Source of the DNA: Streptomyces exfoliatus
GTDB taxonomy: Bacteria > Actinomycetota > Actinomycetes > Streptomycetales > Streptomycetaceae
Direction: 5' to 3'
DNA: 64,000 nt
Assembly: GCF_000725545.1 (NCBI RefSeq)
Contig: NZ_JNZP01000003.1
Span: 226,461-290,460, forward strand
The translations under genes were made by a program, and so were the position numbers. The notes under the pieces are model-generated. The model saw nothing but the letters and a program-made list of their open reading frames with translations, searched no databases and was not told the origin of the DNA. Every line of letters starts with the position of its first letter. Position 1 is the stretch's first letter. Below, piece after piece: positions 32,040-40,143 of the stretch.

Positions 32040-32291
32040 ATGCCCGTGCCCGGCCAGTTCTCCGACCCCCGTGTGATCACGCTCTTCGGCCTGCTCGCCG
32101 TCTCCTCGGCGGCGTGGCTCTCGCTGAGCCTGCGGTCCCGCGCCCGCGCCCGTCGCGACCGGGCCGCCAGGACCCCGCTGGAGCGCGTCTGGCACCCGCA
32201 GGAGTCGGTCGCGCTGACGCCCGCGGAGGAGCACGCCTTCGGCCAGGTCGTCTCCCGGCTGTCCTTCGGCCAGGCGGGCCGCCTCCGCTGA
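32040..32291 (+). CDS. Small single-pass membrane protein (83 aa), hypothetical
   Basis: 83 residues with one membrane helix (about 12-30, VITLFGLLAVSSAAWLSLSL) followed by a basic stretch and a soluble C-terminus (LTPAEEHAFGQVVSRLSFGQ). GGAG lies 6 nt before ATG 32040. No family recognised. The 278-nt gap upstream has no further feature that I can support; I looked for a cobalamin riboswitch there and did not find its core. Confidence 0.65.
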   Translation: MPVPGQFSDPRVITLFGLLAVSSAAWLSLSLRSRARARRDRAARTPLERVWHPQESVALTPAEEHAFGQVVSRLSFGQAGRLR

Positions 32292-32350
32292 ACGGCGACC
32301 GAAACGGCGACCGGCCCGTGCGTCAGGACCCGTGCTTCAGGACCCGTGCT

Positions 32351-32800
32351 TCAGGAGGCGTCTTCGGGCGCGGTGAGCGGCCGGGTGAAGTGGAAGGCCA
32401 CGATGTCGAAGCGCTCGCGCAGGTAGAAGCGGTGGGCTCCGGTCCGGTGGGTCCCGGAGTCCAGGTTGAGCTCATGGCAGCCGGCGGCGCGGGCGTGGGC
32501 GTCCAGGTGGTCGACGAGGGCGTGGCCGACGCCGGTGGAGCGGGTGTCGGCGGCGGTCACGAGGTCGTCCACGTAGAGCTTGCGCAGGGAGCTGGTGTTG
32601 TTGATGATCCGCCAGCCCGCCGCACCGACGCAGCGGCCGTCGTCCGCGTAGGCGGCGCTGAAGCGCAGGCCCTGCGGGTGACCGGCGTCGTACACCTCGT
32701 GGAAGAGCTCCGGGGTGAGGTGGGGGCGGAGTTCGGAGAGGACCGGCAGGAGGTCGCTCTCAAGACGCGGATCGCCGGGTTCGAGGTCGATGATCTTCAT
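32351..32800 (-). CDS. GNAT-family N-acetyltransferase
   Basis: Acetyltransferase of 149 residues. The acetyl-CoA loop region is LYVDDLVTAADTRSTGVGHALVDHLDAHARAAGC (about residues 75-108), and the C-terminus HRFYLRERFDIVAFHFTRPL is the usual GNAT end. The substrate is unknown. It is divergent from the ubiquitin-fold/Mut7-C gene, with a repeat tract between them. Confidence 0.87.
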   Translation of the reverse strand: MKIIDLEPGDPRLESDLLPVLSELRPHLTPELFHEVYDAGHPQGLRFSAAYADDGRCVGAAGWRIINNTSSLRKLYVDDLVTAADTRSTGVGHALVDHLDAHARAAGCHELNLDSGTHRTGAHRFYLRERFDIVAFHFTRPLTAPEDAS

Positions 32801-32854
32801 GGCGGGACGGTACCTCAGGGCTTCGTACGGGCGGACGGTCAGGTTTCCGCAGGC

Positions 32855-32920
32855 CCGCCAGCGCCCCGCCAGCGCCCCACCGACGCCCCACCGACGCCCC
32901 GCCAGCGCCCCGCCGACGGC
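32855..32920. repeat. Six 11-bp direct repeats in intergenic region
   Basis: Six head-to-tail 11-bp units: CCGCCAGCGCC three times, CCACCGACGCC twice, and a final CCGCCGACGGC. They end 44 nt before the start of the Mut7-C gene and begin 55 nt upstream of the divergent GNAT start. The 11-bp period is close to one helical turn, so bound proteins would align on one DNA face. Confidence 0.85.
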
Positions 32921-32964
32921 GAATTCCCTGGCCGCGCGTCCCGCCCCGATGCCATCCTGTCCCC

Positions 32965-33702
32965 GTGAACGGACCGGAGATCCAGATCAGTTTCGCCCCC
33001 CACCTCGGGCTCTTCGTCGCGGTGGAGCGGCGTGCGGGCCGCACGTCCGTGGTCACGGACGGGGCCTCCTCGCTCGGCCATGTCGTGGAGTCGCTCGGCG
33101 TACCGCTCACCGAGGCCGGCAGGCTCCTGGTCGACGGGCGGCCCGTCGACGCCTCGCACGTCCCGGCCGCGGGCGAGACGGTCGAGGTGGAGGGCGTCGC
33201 CCGGCCGCAGCCGGTGCCCGGCGCCCCGCTCCGGTTCCTGCTCGACGTGCACCTCGGCACCCTGGCCCGGCGGCTGCGGCTGCTCGGGGTGGACGCGGCG
33301 TACGAGAGCGAGGACATCGGCGACCCCGCGCTCGCCGCGCTCTCCGCCCGGGAGCGGCGCGTCATGCTCTCGCGGGACCGTGGCCTGCTGCGCCGCCGCG
33401 AGCTGTGGGCGGGGGCGTACGTCTACAGCGACCGGCCGGACGACCAGCTGCGCGACGTGCTCGAACGGTTCGCCCCGCCGCTCGCGCCGTGGACGCGGTG
33501 CACGGCGTGCAACGGGGAGCTGAGCGGCGCCGACAAGGACGCGGTCCGCGCGCGCCTGGAGCAGGGTACGGAGAAGACGTACGACGTGTTCGCCGAGTGC
33601 GTGGAGTGCGGCCGGGTCTACTGGCGCGGCGCCCACCACGCCCGCCTGGAGGCGATCGTCTCCGACGCGGTACGGGAGTTCGGCGGCGCGGCGGCGCGGT
33701 GA
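32965..33702 (+). CDS. Ubiquitin-fold / Mut7-C RNase domain fusion protein
   Basis: 245-residue protein of the Mut7-C family. Residues about 5-80 form a MoaD/ThiS-like beta-grasp domain (Mut7-C ubiquitin). Residues about 88-165 are a PIN-like Mut7-C domain beginning FLLDVHLGTLARRLRLLGVDA, with acidic positions DVHLG, SEDIGD, LSRDRGLL. A zinc ribbon follows, with CTACNGE and CVECGRVYW. The fold suggests a metal-dependent RNase, but the RNA target is unknown. GTG 32965 is assumed. Confidence 0.88.
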   Translation: MNGPEIQISFAPHLGLFVAVERRAGRTSVVTDGASSLGHVVESLGVPLTEAGRLLVDGRPVDASHVPAAGETVEVEGVARPQPVPGAPLRFLLDVHLGTLARRLRLLGVDAAYESEDIGDPALAALSARERRVMLSRDRGLLRRRELWAGAYVYSDRPDDQLRDVLERFAPPLAPWTRCTACNGELSGADKDAVRARLEQGTEKTYDVFAECVECGRVYWRGAHHARLEAIVSDAVREFGGAAAR

Positions 33703-33727
33703 CCGACCCGGGTGCGGCCTGGCTCCC

Positions 33728-34288
33728 TCAGGGCGCCTCGGCGGTCAGATAGCGCTGCACGGTCGGGCCCAGCCACGCCACGATCTCGTCGGTCGACATC
33801 TCCACGGCCGGCGGCAGGCGCAGCACATAGCGGGTGAGCGCCATGCCGAGGATCTGGGAGGCGACGAGCGCCGCCCGCCGCGGGGCCTCGGCCGGGTCGG
33901 GGCAGACGCCCCGGGTGACGGGGCCCAGCTGCTGGGCGAAGATCGCCTGCATGCGTGCGGCCCCGGCCTCGTTGGTGACGCCCACCCGCAACATTCCGGT
34001 GAGGACCTCGTCGCGCTCCCAGCGCTCCAGGAAGTGGCCGACCAGGACGGCCCCGATGTGCTGTGCGGGCAGGGAGCCCAGTTCGGGCAGTCCGAGTTCG
34101 ATCTCGGACGCGGCGGCGAAGAGGCCCTCCTTGTTCCCGTAGTAGCGCATCACCATCGACGGGTCGATGTCGGCGTCGCGGGCGATGGCCCGGATGGTGG
34201 CGCGCTCGTATCCGTCGGAGGCGAAGCGCTCACGGGCGGCCTCCAGGATGGCGGCCCTGGTGGCGTCGGAGCGGCGGGCGGTCGTCAT
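33728..34288 (-). CDS. TetR-family repressor
   Basis: TetR regulator of 186 residues. HTH region RAAILEAARERFASDGYERATIRAIARDADIDPSMVMRYYGNKEGLF (residues about 11-57) is classic; the C-terminal part is a helical ligand-binding domain. It is divergent from a FAD monooxygenase gene, and three copies of a 12-bp palindromic-type site lie between them, so the monooxygenase and the regulator itself are the probable targets. Confidence 0.93.
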   Translation of the reverse strand: MTTARRSDATRAAILEAARERFASDGYERATIRAIARDADIDPSMVMRYYGNKEGLFAAASEIELGLPELGSLPAQHIGAVLVGHFLERWERDEVLTGMLRVGVTNEAGAARMQAIFAQQLGPVTRGVCPDPAEAPRRAALVASQILGMALTRYVLRLPPAVEMSTDEIVAWLGPTVQRYLTAEAP

Positions 34289-34304
34289 ATCAACGACTGT
34301 AGGC

Positions 34305-34372
34305 CAACAAGCGTTGACACTCCATTCGGGCCGCCTCTACAGTTGCCAACAAGCGTTGACCAACAGGCGTTG
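34305..34372. promoter_or_regulatory. Three TetR operator copies over a divergent promoter
   Basis: CAACAAGCGTTG occurs at 34305-34316 and 34347-34358, and CAACAGGCGTTG at 34361-34372. Each has CAAC/GTTG symmetric ends. The plus-strand promoter TTGACA (34314-34319), 18-nt spacer, TACAGT (34338-34343) is covered by site 1 at the -35 box, and sites 2 and 3 follow the expected start site. Binding of the TetR protein here would block transcription. Confidence 0.75.
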
Positions 34373-34403
34373 GCCAACGGACGTGGGCACCCTGGAGGCA
34401 GCC

Positions 34404-35828
34404 ATGAGCACCATGCGCACCACCGACACGGACGTTCTCGTCATCGGCGCGGGCCCCACCGGCCTGCTCCTCGCCGGAGACCTCGCCACCGCGGGCATCG
34501 ACGTCACCCTCGTCGAGCGCCGCCCGCACGGCCTGAGCAACATGACCCGCGCGTTCGGCGTGCACGCCCGGACCCTGGAGCAGCTCGACGCCCGCGGCCT
34601 CGCGGACGAACTCCTCACCAAGGGCACGCCCCTCCCCCGCGCCCGGCTCTTCGGCCGGCTCGACCTCGACCTCACCCGCCTGCCCAGCCGCTTCAACCAC
34701 CTGCTCGTCACCCCGCAGTACGAGGTGGAGCGCCTCCTGGAGCGCCGCGCGAGGGACGCCGGAGTCACCTTCCGGTACGGCACGGAGCTGCGCGGACTGC
34801 ACCAGGACGCCGACACGGTCACCGCGGAGCTCACCGGCCCGGACGGGGCGCCGCTCACCCTCGGCGCCCGCCACCTGGTCGGCACGGACGGCGTCCGCAG
34901 CGCGGTCCGCACGGCCCTGAACCTGCCGTTCCCCGGCAGCTCCGTGATCCGCTCCATGGTCCTCGCCGACGTCCGCCTCACCGAGGAACCCGGCAGCCTG
35001 TTCACCGTCAGCGGCTCCGGCGACACCTTCGCCTTCCTCGCGCCCTTCGGCGACGGCTGGTACCGGGTGATGGGCTGGAGCCGCACCAGGCAGGTCGCCG
35101 ACAGCGAGCCCGTCGACCTCGACGAGGTCCGCGAGATCGCCCGCCGCGCCCTCGGAACCGACTACGGCATGCACGACCCCCGCTGGATCTCCCGCTTCCA
35201 CAGCGACGAGCGCCAGGCCCCCGCCTACCGGGTGGGCCGGGTCTTCCTCGCCGGAGACGCCGCCCACGTCCACTCCCCCGCCGGCGGCCAGGGCATGAAC
35301 ACCGGCCTGCAGGACGCCGCCAACCTCTCCTGGAAGCTCACCGCGGTCCTGCGCGGCGAGGCCCCCGACCCCGAGGCGCTCCTCGACAGCTACCAGTCCG
35401 AGCGGCACCCGGTCGGCGCCATGGTGCTGCGCAGCAGCGGCGCGATCGTGCGCCTCGCGATGGCGCACACCCCGCTCACCCGGGCCGCCCGCGCCCTCGC
35501 CGCCCGCTTCCTGAACGTGGTGCGGCCCGCCTCGGCCCGCACCATGGGAATGATCAGCGGAATCGGCATCGCGTACGCGCCGCCGGCGGGTTCCGGCCGA
35601 CCCGCGGGCCGCCGCGCGCCGGACGTGCGGCTGCGCGAGGGACGGCTGTACGAGCTGCTGCGCGCGGGCGAGTTCGTCCTCGTAGCCCCGGCGGGCGAGC
35701 CCCCGGCCCTGCCCGGGACCACGCCCGCCTCCCCCGCGCGCCTCGTACGGGCCACCTGGACCGACCCGGCGCGCAGGACGGCGGTACTGGTCCGCCCCGA
35801 CGGCTACGTCCACTGGACGAGCCGCTGA
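34404..35828 (+). CDS. FAD-dependent aromatic monooxygenase
   Basis: Class A flavoprotein monooxygenase of 474 residues. GAGPTGLLLAG (about residues 16-26) is the ADP-binding fingerprint and VFLAGDAAHVHSPAGGQGMN (about 280-299) the second FAD motif. The C-terminal thioredoxin-like domain is short (about 90 residues). Relatives hydroxylate phenols, rifamycins or polyketide aromatics. ATG 34404 has GGAGG about 8 nt upstream. Repression by the divergent TetR protein suggests induction by the substrate. Confidence 0.92.
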   Translation: MSTMRTTDTDVLVIGAGPTGLLLAGDLATAGIDVTLVERRPHGLSNMTRAFGVHARTLEQLDARGLADELLTKGTPLPRARLFGRLDLDLTRLPSRFNHLLVTPQYEVERLLERRARDAGVTFRYGTELRGLHQDADTVTAELTGPDGAPLTLGARHLVGTDGVRSAVRTALNLPFPGSSVIRSMVLADVRLTEEPGSLFTVSGSGDTFAFLAPFGDGWYRVMGWSRTRQVADSEPVDLDEVREIARRALGTDYGMHDPRWISRFHSDERQAPAYRVGRVFLAGDAAHVHSPAGGQGMNTGLQDAANLSWKLTAVLRGEAPDPEALLDSYQSERHPVGAMVLRSSGAIVRLAMAHTPLTRAARALAARFLNVVRPASARTMGMISGIGIAYAPPAGSGRPAGRRAPDVRLREGRLYELLRAGEFVLVAPAGEPPALPGTTPASPARLVRATWTDPARRTAVLVRPDGYVHWTSR

Positions 35829-35854
35829 ACCGGAGCGGCGATCAGAAGGCGTGC

Positions 35855-36397
35855 TCAGAAGACGTACGGGTCCCCGGTCGAGAGCACGAGAACCCGATGC
35901 CGGTCGTTCGCCGGGTTCCGGTCGGTCACCCCGTCCCGCCAGGCCGTGGTGATCTCCACCGTCAGCTCGTCCGGGAAGCCCGCGGTCCGCAGGTCGAGCG
36001 CCAGCTCACCGACACCCCCCACGGCGCGCAGCTCGCCCGTCCGGCACGACACCACCCGGTCACTGCTCCACAGACACGCCTGGGGCAGCTCCTGGCCGCC
36101 CGCCATCGGCTCGGAGAAGGCGAGCCGGACCGTCGCCTGGGAGAGGTGGGAGGGGCCGTGGTTCTCGCTGACGAGCCAGACACCGACCCTCCCGTCCCAG
36201 AGGGAGACATGACCGTGATGAGCCAGATCCGCCTCGACCCGGGCCTCCGGCCCCACGACATCGACACCCACACCGGGACCGGGACCCGGACCAGGCCCCG
36301 GACCGGGAGCGGCGCTCGCACCCGCACTCGCACCCGAGCCCATCACCACCGCGGCCGCGAGAGCGACCCCGAGCACACCCTTCCGCATTGCACGCAT
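35855..36397 (-). CDS. Secreted hypothetical protein with Gly-Pro repeat
   Basis: 180 residues; a signal peptide (KGVLGVALAAAVVMGSGASAGASA) is followed by a short GPGPGPGPG run and then a beta-rich domain (VWLVSENHGPSHLSQATVRLAFSEP) resembling DUF11/CARDB-like folds with NxxxNDR near the end. It is probably exported and cleaved. ATG 36397 is chosen; GTG 36415 and ATG 36388 are also in frame. Function unknown. Confidence 0.7.
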   Translation of the reverse strand: MRAMRKGVLGVALAAAVVMGSGASAGASAAPGPGPGPGPGPGVGVDVVGPEARVEADLAHHGHVSLWDGRVGVWLVSENHGPSHLSQATVRLAFSEPMAGGQELPQACLWSSDRVVSCRTGELRAVGGVGELALDLRTAGFPDELTVEITTAWRDGVTDRNPANDRHRVLVLSTGDPYVF

Positions 36398-36479
36398 GGA
36401 GCCCAAAATACCCACACATCATCCGATATTCTGACAATCCATCAGCCTGCGTGTCCCCGGCACGTGGCACGCTGCCTCC

Positions 36480-36815
36480 ATGCTGACCGCCCGATCCATC
36501 GCCCTCTTCGCCCTCGCCGCGCTCTTCGAGATCGGCGGCGCCTGGCTCGTCTGGCAAGGCGTCCGCGAGCACCGCGGCTGGATCTGGATCGGCACCGGAG
36601 TGCTCGCCCTCGGGATCTACGGCTTCGTGGCCACCCTCCAGCCCGACGCCGAGTTCGGCCGCGTCCTCGCCGCCTACGGCGGAGTCTTCGTCGCCGGCTC
36701 CATCGCCTGGGGCATGGCGGCCGACGGCTACCGGCCCGACCGCTGGGACGTCATCGGCGCCCTCGTCTGCCTCGCCGGCATGGCCGTGATCATGTACGCC
36801 CCCCGAGATCGCTGA
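36480..36815 (+). CDS. YnfA-family (UPF0060) membrane protein
   Basis: Small four-helix membrane protein of 111 residues matching the UPF0060/YnfA family: [46 protein letters not shown]. The fold is related to small multidrug-resistance transporters, but no substrate is established. ATG 36480 starts the first helix directly. It is divergent from the secreted hypothetical gene and ends 66 nt before the SDR gene. Confidence 0.9.
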   Translation: MLTARSIALFALAALFEIGGAWLVWQGVREHRGWIWIGTGVLALGIYGFVATLQPDAEFGRVLAAYGGVFVAGSIAWGMAADGYRPDRWDVIGALVCLAGMAVIMYAPRDR

Positions 36816-36881
36816 CCGCCGCCCCCGCCTATCCTGACCGGGCGACGACGTCATCGACCACCCGCGCGAGGAGCACCCGTC

Positions 36882-37646
36882 ATGACTGCCCCCGGCACCC
36901 CCATCGCCGTCATCACCGGAGCGAGCAGCGGAATCGGCGCCGCCACCGCGCGGCAGCTTGCCGCCGCCGGCTACCGCGTGGTCCTCACCGCCCGACGCAA
37001 GGACCGCGTCGAGGCCCTGGCCGCCGAGATCAACGAGGCCGGCCACCAGGCCACCGCCTACGCCCTCGACGTCACCGACCGCGCCGCCGTCGACGAGTTC
37101 GCCACCGCGTTCCGCACCCTCGCCGTCCTCGTCAACAACGCGGGCGGCGCCCTCGGCGCCGACCCGGTCGCCACCGGTGACCCGGCCGACTGGCGTCAGA
37201 TGTACGAGGTCAACGTCATCGGCACCCTTCACATGACCCAGGCCCTGCTGCCCGCCCTCACCGCGAGCGGCGACGGCACGGTCGTCGTCCTCTCCTCGAC
37301 CGCCGGCCACTCCACCTACGAGGGCGGCGCCGGCTACGTCGCCGCCAAGAACGGCGCCCGCGTGCTCGCCGAGACCCTCCGCCTGGAGATCGTCGGCACC
37401 CCGGTCCGCGTCATCGAGATCGCCCCCGGCATGGTGAAGACGGACGAGTTCGCCACCACCCGCTTCCGGGGCGACACCGACAAGGCCGCCAAGGTCTACG
37501 CCGGCGTGGCCGAGCCGCTGACCGCGGACGACGTCGCGGACACCATCACGTGGGCCTGCACCCGCCCCCCGCACGTCAACATCGACCTCCTCGTCGTCCG
37601 CCCCCGGGCCCAGGCGTCCAACACCAAGGTCCACCGCGAGCTCTGA
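36882..37646 (+). CDS. Short-chain dehydrogenase/reductase
   Basis: Classical SDR of 254 residues. TGASSGIG (residues 12-19) is the NAD(P)-binding motif and VNNAGGA the conserved strand. The catalytic Ser (SSTAGHSTYEGG), Tyr and Lys (YVAAK) are present, so it should be active. Lys/Arg residues after the Rossmann strand (TARRKDRVE) favour NADP. The substrate is unknown; related proteins include serine/3-hydroxy acid dehydrogenases (YdfG type). Confidence 0.93.
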   Translation: MTAPGTPIAVITGASSGIGAATARQLAAAGYRVVLTARRKDRVEALAAEINEAGHQATAYALDVTDRAAVDEFATAFRTLAVLVNNAGGALGADPVATGDPADWRQMYEVNVIGTLHMTQALLPALTASGDGTVVVLSSTAGHSTYEGGAGYVAAKNGARVLAETLRLEIVGTPVRVIEIAPGMVKTDEFATTRFRGDTDKAAKVYAGVAEPLTADDVADTITWACTRPPHVNIDLLVVRPRAQASNTKVHREL

Positions 37647-37667
37647 GGCCACGAGCTCTGGGACCAC

Positions 37668-37704
37668 GGGAAGGGGCCGGCGCGCGTCGCGCCGGCCCCT
37701 TCCC
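37668..37704. terminator. Bidirectional terminator between SDR gene and rtcB
   Basis: Perfect 17-bp GC-rich stem (37668-37684 with 37688-37704) around a 3-nt loop, between two converging genes. Confidence 0.85.
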
Positions 37705-37721
37705 GTCCCCCGGGCCATGAC

Positions 37722-38915
37722 TCAGCCCTTCACACAGATGACCTGCTTCAGCTTGGCGACGACCTCCACCAGGTCCCGCTGCTGGTCGATGACCTTCTCG
37801 ATCGGCTTGTAGGCGCCCGGGATCTCGTCCACGACACCGGAGTCCTTGCGGCACTCGACGCCCCGCGTCTGCTCCTCGAGGTCCTTCGTCGAGAAGCGCC
37901 GCTTCGCCGCGCTCCGGCTCATCTTCCGGCCGGCTCCGTGCGACGCCGAGTTGAAGGACGCCTCGTTCCCCAGGCCCTTCACGATGTACGAGCCCGTGCC
38001 CATCGAACCCGGGATGATCCCGAACTCCCCGGACCCGGCCCGGATCGCGCCCTTCCGCGTGACCAGCATGTCCATGCCCTCGTACCGCTCCTCCGCCACG
38101 TAGTTGTGGTGGCAGGAGATCACCTGGTCGAAGGTCACCCGCGCCTTGCGGAACTCCCGCCGGACGACCTCCTGGAAAAGGGCCATCATGATCGCGCGGT
38201 TGTACTTCGCGTACTCCTGCGCCCAGAAGAGGTCGTTCCGGTAGGCCCCCATCTGCGGGGTGTCCGCGACGAAGACCGCCAGGTCACGGTCGACGAGACC
38301 CTGGTTGTGGGGCAGCTTCTGCGCTTCGCCGATGTGGTGCTCGGCGAGCTCCTTGCCGATGTTCCGGGACCCGGAGTGCAGCATCAGCCAGACCGCACCC
38401 GACTCGTCGAGGCAGAACTCGATGAAGTGGTTTCCGCCCCCGAGCGTTCCCATCTGCTGGGCCGCCCGCTCGCGACGGAACTTGACCGCGTCCGCGACCC
38501 CGTCGAACCGCGACCAGAAGTCGTCCCACCCCGACGTCGGGAACTGGTACAGCCGCCCCGGGTCCACCTCCGTACGGTGCAGGCCCCGGCCCACCGGAAT
38601 CGCCTGCTCGATCTTCGACCGGAGCCGCGACAGATCGCCCGGCAGGTCGTTCGCCGTCAGGGAGGACTTGACCGCCGACATCCCGCAACCGATGTCCACA
38701 CCGACCGCCGCCGGACAGACCGCCCCCTGCATCGCGATGACCGAACCGACCGTCGCGCCCTTGCCGTAGTGCACGTCCGGCATCACGGCCAGGCCCTTGA
38801 TCCACGGCAGCGTCGCCACGTTCTGCAGCTGCTGCATCGCACCGCCCTCCACCGTGGCAGGGTCGGCCCACATGCGGATCGGTACTTTCGCCCCAGGTAC
38901 CTCTACGTACGACAT
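37722..38915 (-). CDS. rtcB: RNA ligase RtcB family protein
   Basis: RtcB ligase of 397 residues that joins 2',3'-cyclic phosphate or 3'-phosphate RNA ends to 5'-OH using GTP and Mn. Metal and catalytic motifs are intact: DVHYGKG, DIGCGM (metal Cys), GGGNHFIE, HSGSRNIG, CHHNYV, GSMGTGSYIV, and SHGAGR with the guanylated His. ATG 38915 is preceded by GAGGGAGT, close to the start codon. No RtcA, archease or tRNA-repair partner gene is next to it, so its natural RNA substrate is open. Confidence 0.95.
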   Translation of the reverse strand: MSYVEVPGAKVPIRMWADPATVEGGAMQQLQNVATLPWIKGLAVMPDVHYGKGATVGSVIAMQGAVCPAAVGVDIGCGMSAVKSSLTANDLPGDLSRLRSKIEQAIPVGRGLHRTEVDPGRLYQFPTSGWDDFWSRFDGVADAVKFRRERAAQQMGTLGGGNHFIEFCLDESGAVWLMLHSGSRNIGKELAEHHIGEAQKLPHNQGLVDRDLAVFVADTPQMGAYRNDLFWAQEYAKYNRAIMMALFQEVVRREFRKARVTFDQVISCHHNYVAEERYEGMDMLVTRKGAIRAGSGEFGIIPGSMGTGSYIVKGLGNEASFNSASHGAGRKMSRSAAKRRFSTKDLEEQTRGVECRKDSGVVDEIPGAYKPIEKVIDQQRDLVEVVAKLKQVICVKG

Positions 38916-39088
38916 ACTCCCTCGATTCCCCCGAAAAGTCTGATAACGCAAAAACCGGAGCCAAAGCCCGTACAGGTGACAGCGGACCGGCATCAACAGC
39001 TGCGTGTGCGATAGACATTGTGTCCATCGGCCGGGTTCGCGCGGCAAACAGTTTTCGGGAAAGACTTCGGGAGAGGGAGCCTGGGACC

Positions 39089-40018
39089 GTGCAGCGAAAG
39101 AGGTACACCCCCGGCCGCACCGGGTCCGCGGCTCGCACCGCCGTCGTCCTCACCCTCGGCCTCGGCCTCGGGATCGGCCTCACCGGATGCTCCGCCGGCA
39201 CCCCGGTGGACGACATCGCCGTGGACGCCAAGGCCGGCCCCGCCGCCCCGGTGGCGCCCCCCGGCCGCTACCGCACGCTCTTCGAGCCCTGCGGCTCCGT
39301 CCCGCAGGCCACGCTCAGGGACCTGCTCCCCGGCGCCGCCACGCTGGCCGACCGCGAGCGCGACAAGGCGTACCGCGGCACCGCCGCCGTCACGTACGAC
39401 ACCGACCGGCGGGTCGGCTGCACCTGGCGGGCCGACACCCCGGACACCTCGCACCGGCTCGTGCTCGACGTCGAGCGGGTCGTGTCCTACGACACCGCCG
39501 TCAGCGACGACGACAGGGCGCAGGAGGTGTACGTCCGCAAGCAGCTCGCGGCGGGCATCCCGCTGCCCCCGACCGCCCCGCCGACCCCCACGGGACCGGC
39601 CTCGGCGACGGCCCCGACCCCGACCTCGACGACCGCGCCGGGCACCCCCCCGGGCAAGACCCCGCCCGGCAGCTCGGCCGCGCCGGACGGCACCCCGACG
39701 GCCAGGTCCACGACGGCCGGCGCCACCGGCGGCGCCGCCACGGGCGACCCGACCACCCCCGACCCGGCCTCCACAGGTCTGGAGCCCCGCGTCCTCGAAG
39801 GCCTCGGGGACATCGCGTACCTGGACGACGTCGTCAGCGCCGGCGGGGCCAACAGCCACCAGCGGGTCGTCAGCGTGGTGTTCCGCACATCCAACGTCAT
39901 CGTGACGGTCTCCTACCGTGAACAGACCACCGGTTCCGGCGAGGCCCCGGACAGCGCGGAACTGCAGGAAAAGGCCCGGAATCTGGCCCGGCTGCTCGCC
40001 GAGCGCCTGGAGGAGTAG
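39089..40018 (+). CDS. DUF3558-like lipoprotein (309 aa)
   Basis: Secreted lipoprotein. The signal peptide ends with LTGC near residue 34. A conserved core (FEPCGSVPQATLRDLLPGAA..., GCTWRA) carries two Cys that probably pair. A long Pro/Thr/Gly-rich low-complexity linker (about residues 155-230) splits the core from a final conserved segment (VSAGGANSHQRVVSVVFRTSNVIVTVSY). GTG 39089 follows GGGAG by about 9 nt. A second lipoprotein of the same type follows in tandem. The function of the family is unknown. Confidence 0.8.
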   Translation: MQRKRYTPGRTGSAARTAVVLTLGLGLGIGLTGCSAGTPVDDIAVDAKAGPAAPVAPPGRYRTLFEPCGSVPQATLRDLLPGAATLADRERDKAYRGTAAVTYDTDRRVGCTWRADTPDTSHRLVLDVERVVSYDTAVSDDDRAQEVYVRKQLAAGIPLPPTAPPTPTGPASATAPTPTSTTAPGTPPGKTPPGSSAAPDGTPTARSTTAGATGGAATGDPTTPDPASTGLEPRVLEGLGDIAYLDDVVSAGGANSHQRVVSVVFRTSNVIVTVSYREQTTGSGEAPDSAELQEKARNLARLLAERLEE

Positions 40019-40143
40019 CCGTCCGGCTCCGCTCCGCGAGCGGACGGCGACCACGTAACGTGTCGGCGTACCGTGGCCCATCCGCACCGTGCCCGTGGCC
40101 GCCGGACCCCGGCAGGACCGTACGACAAGCGACTGAAGGAACC

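Noticed and set aside
34034..37180. Plus-strand ORF of 1048 codons
   Set aside because: Arg/Pro-rich shadow frame across the TetR, monooxygenase, secreted and SDR genes, all of which have recognisable families in other frames.
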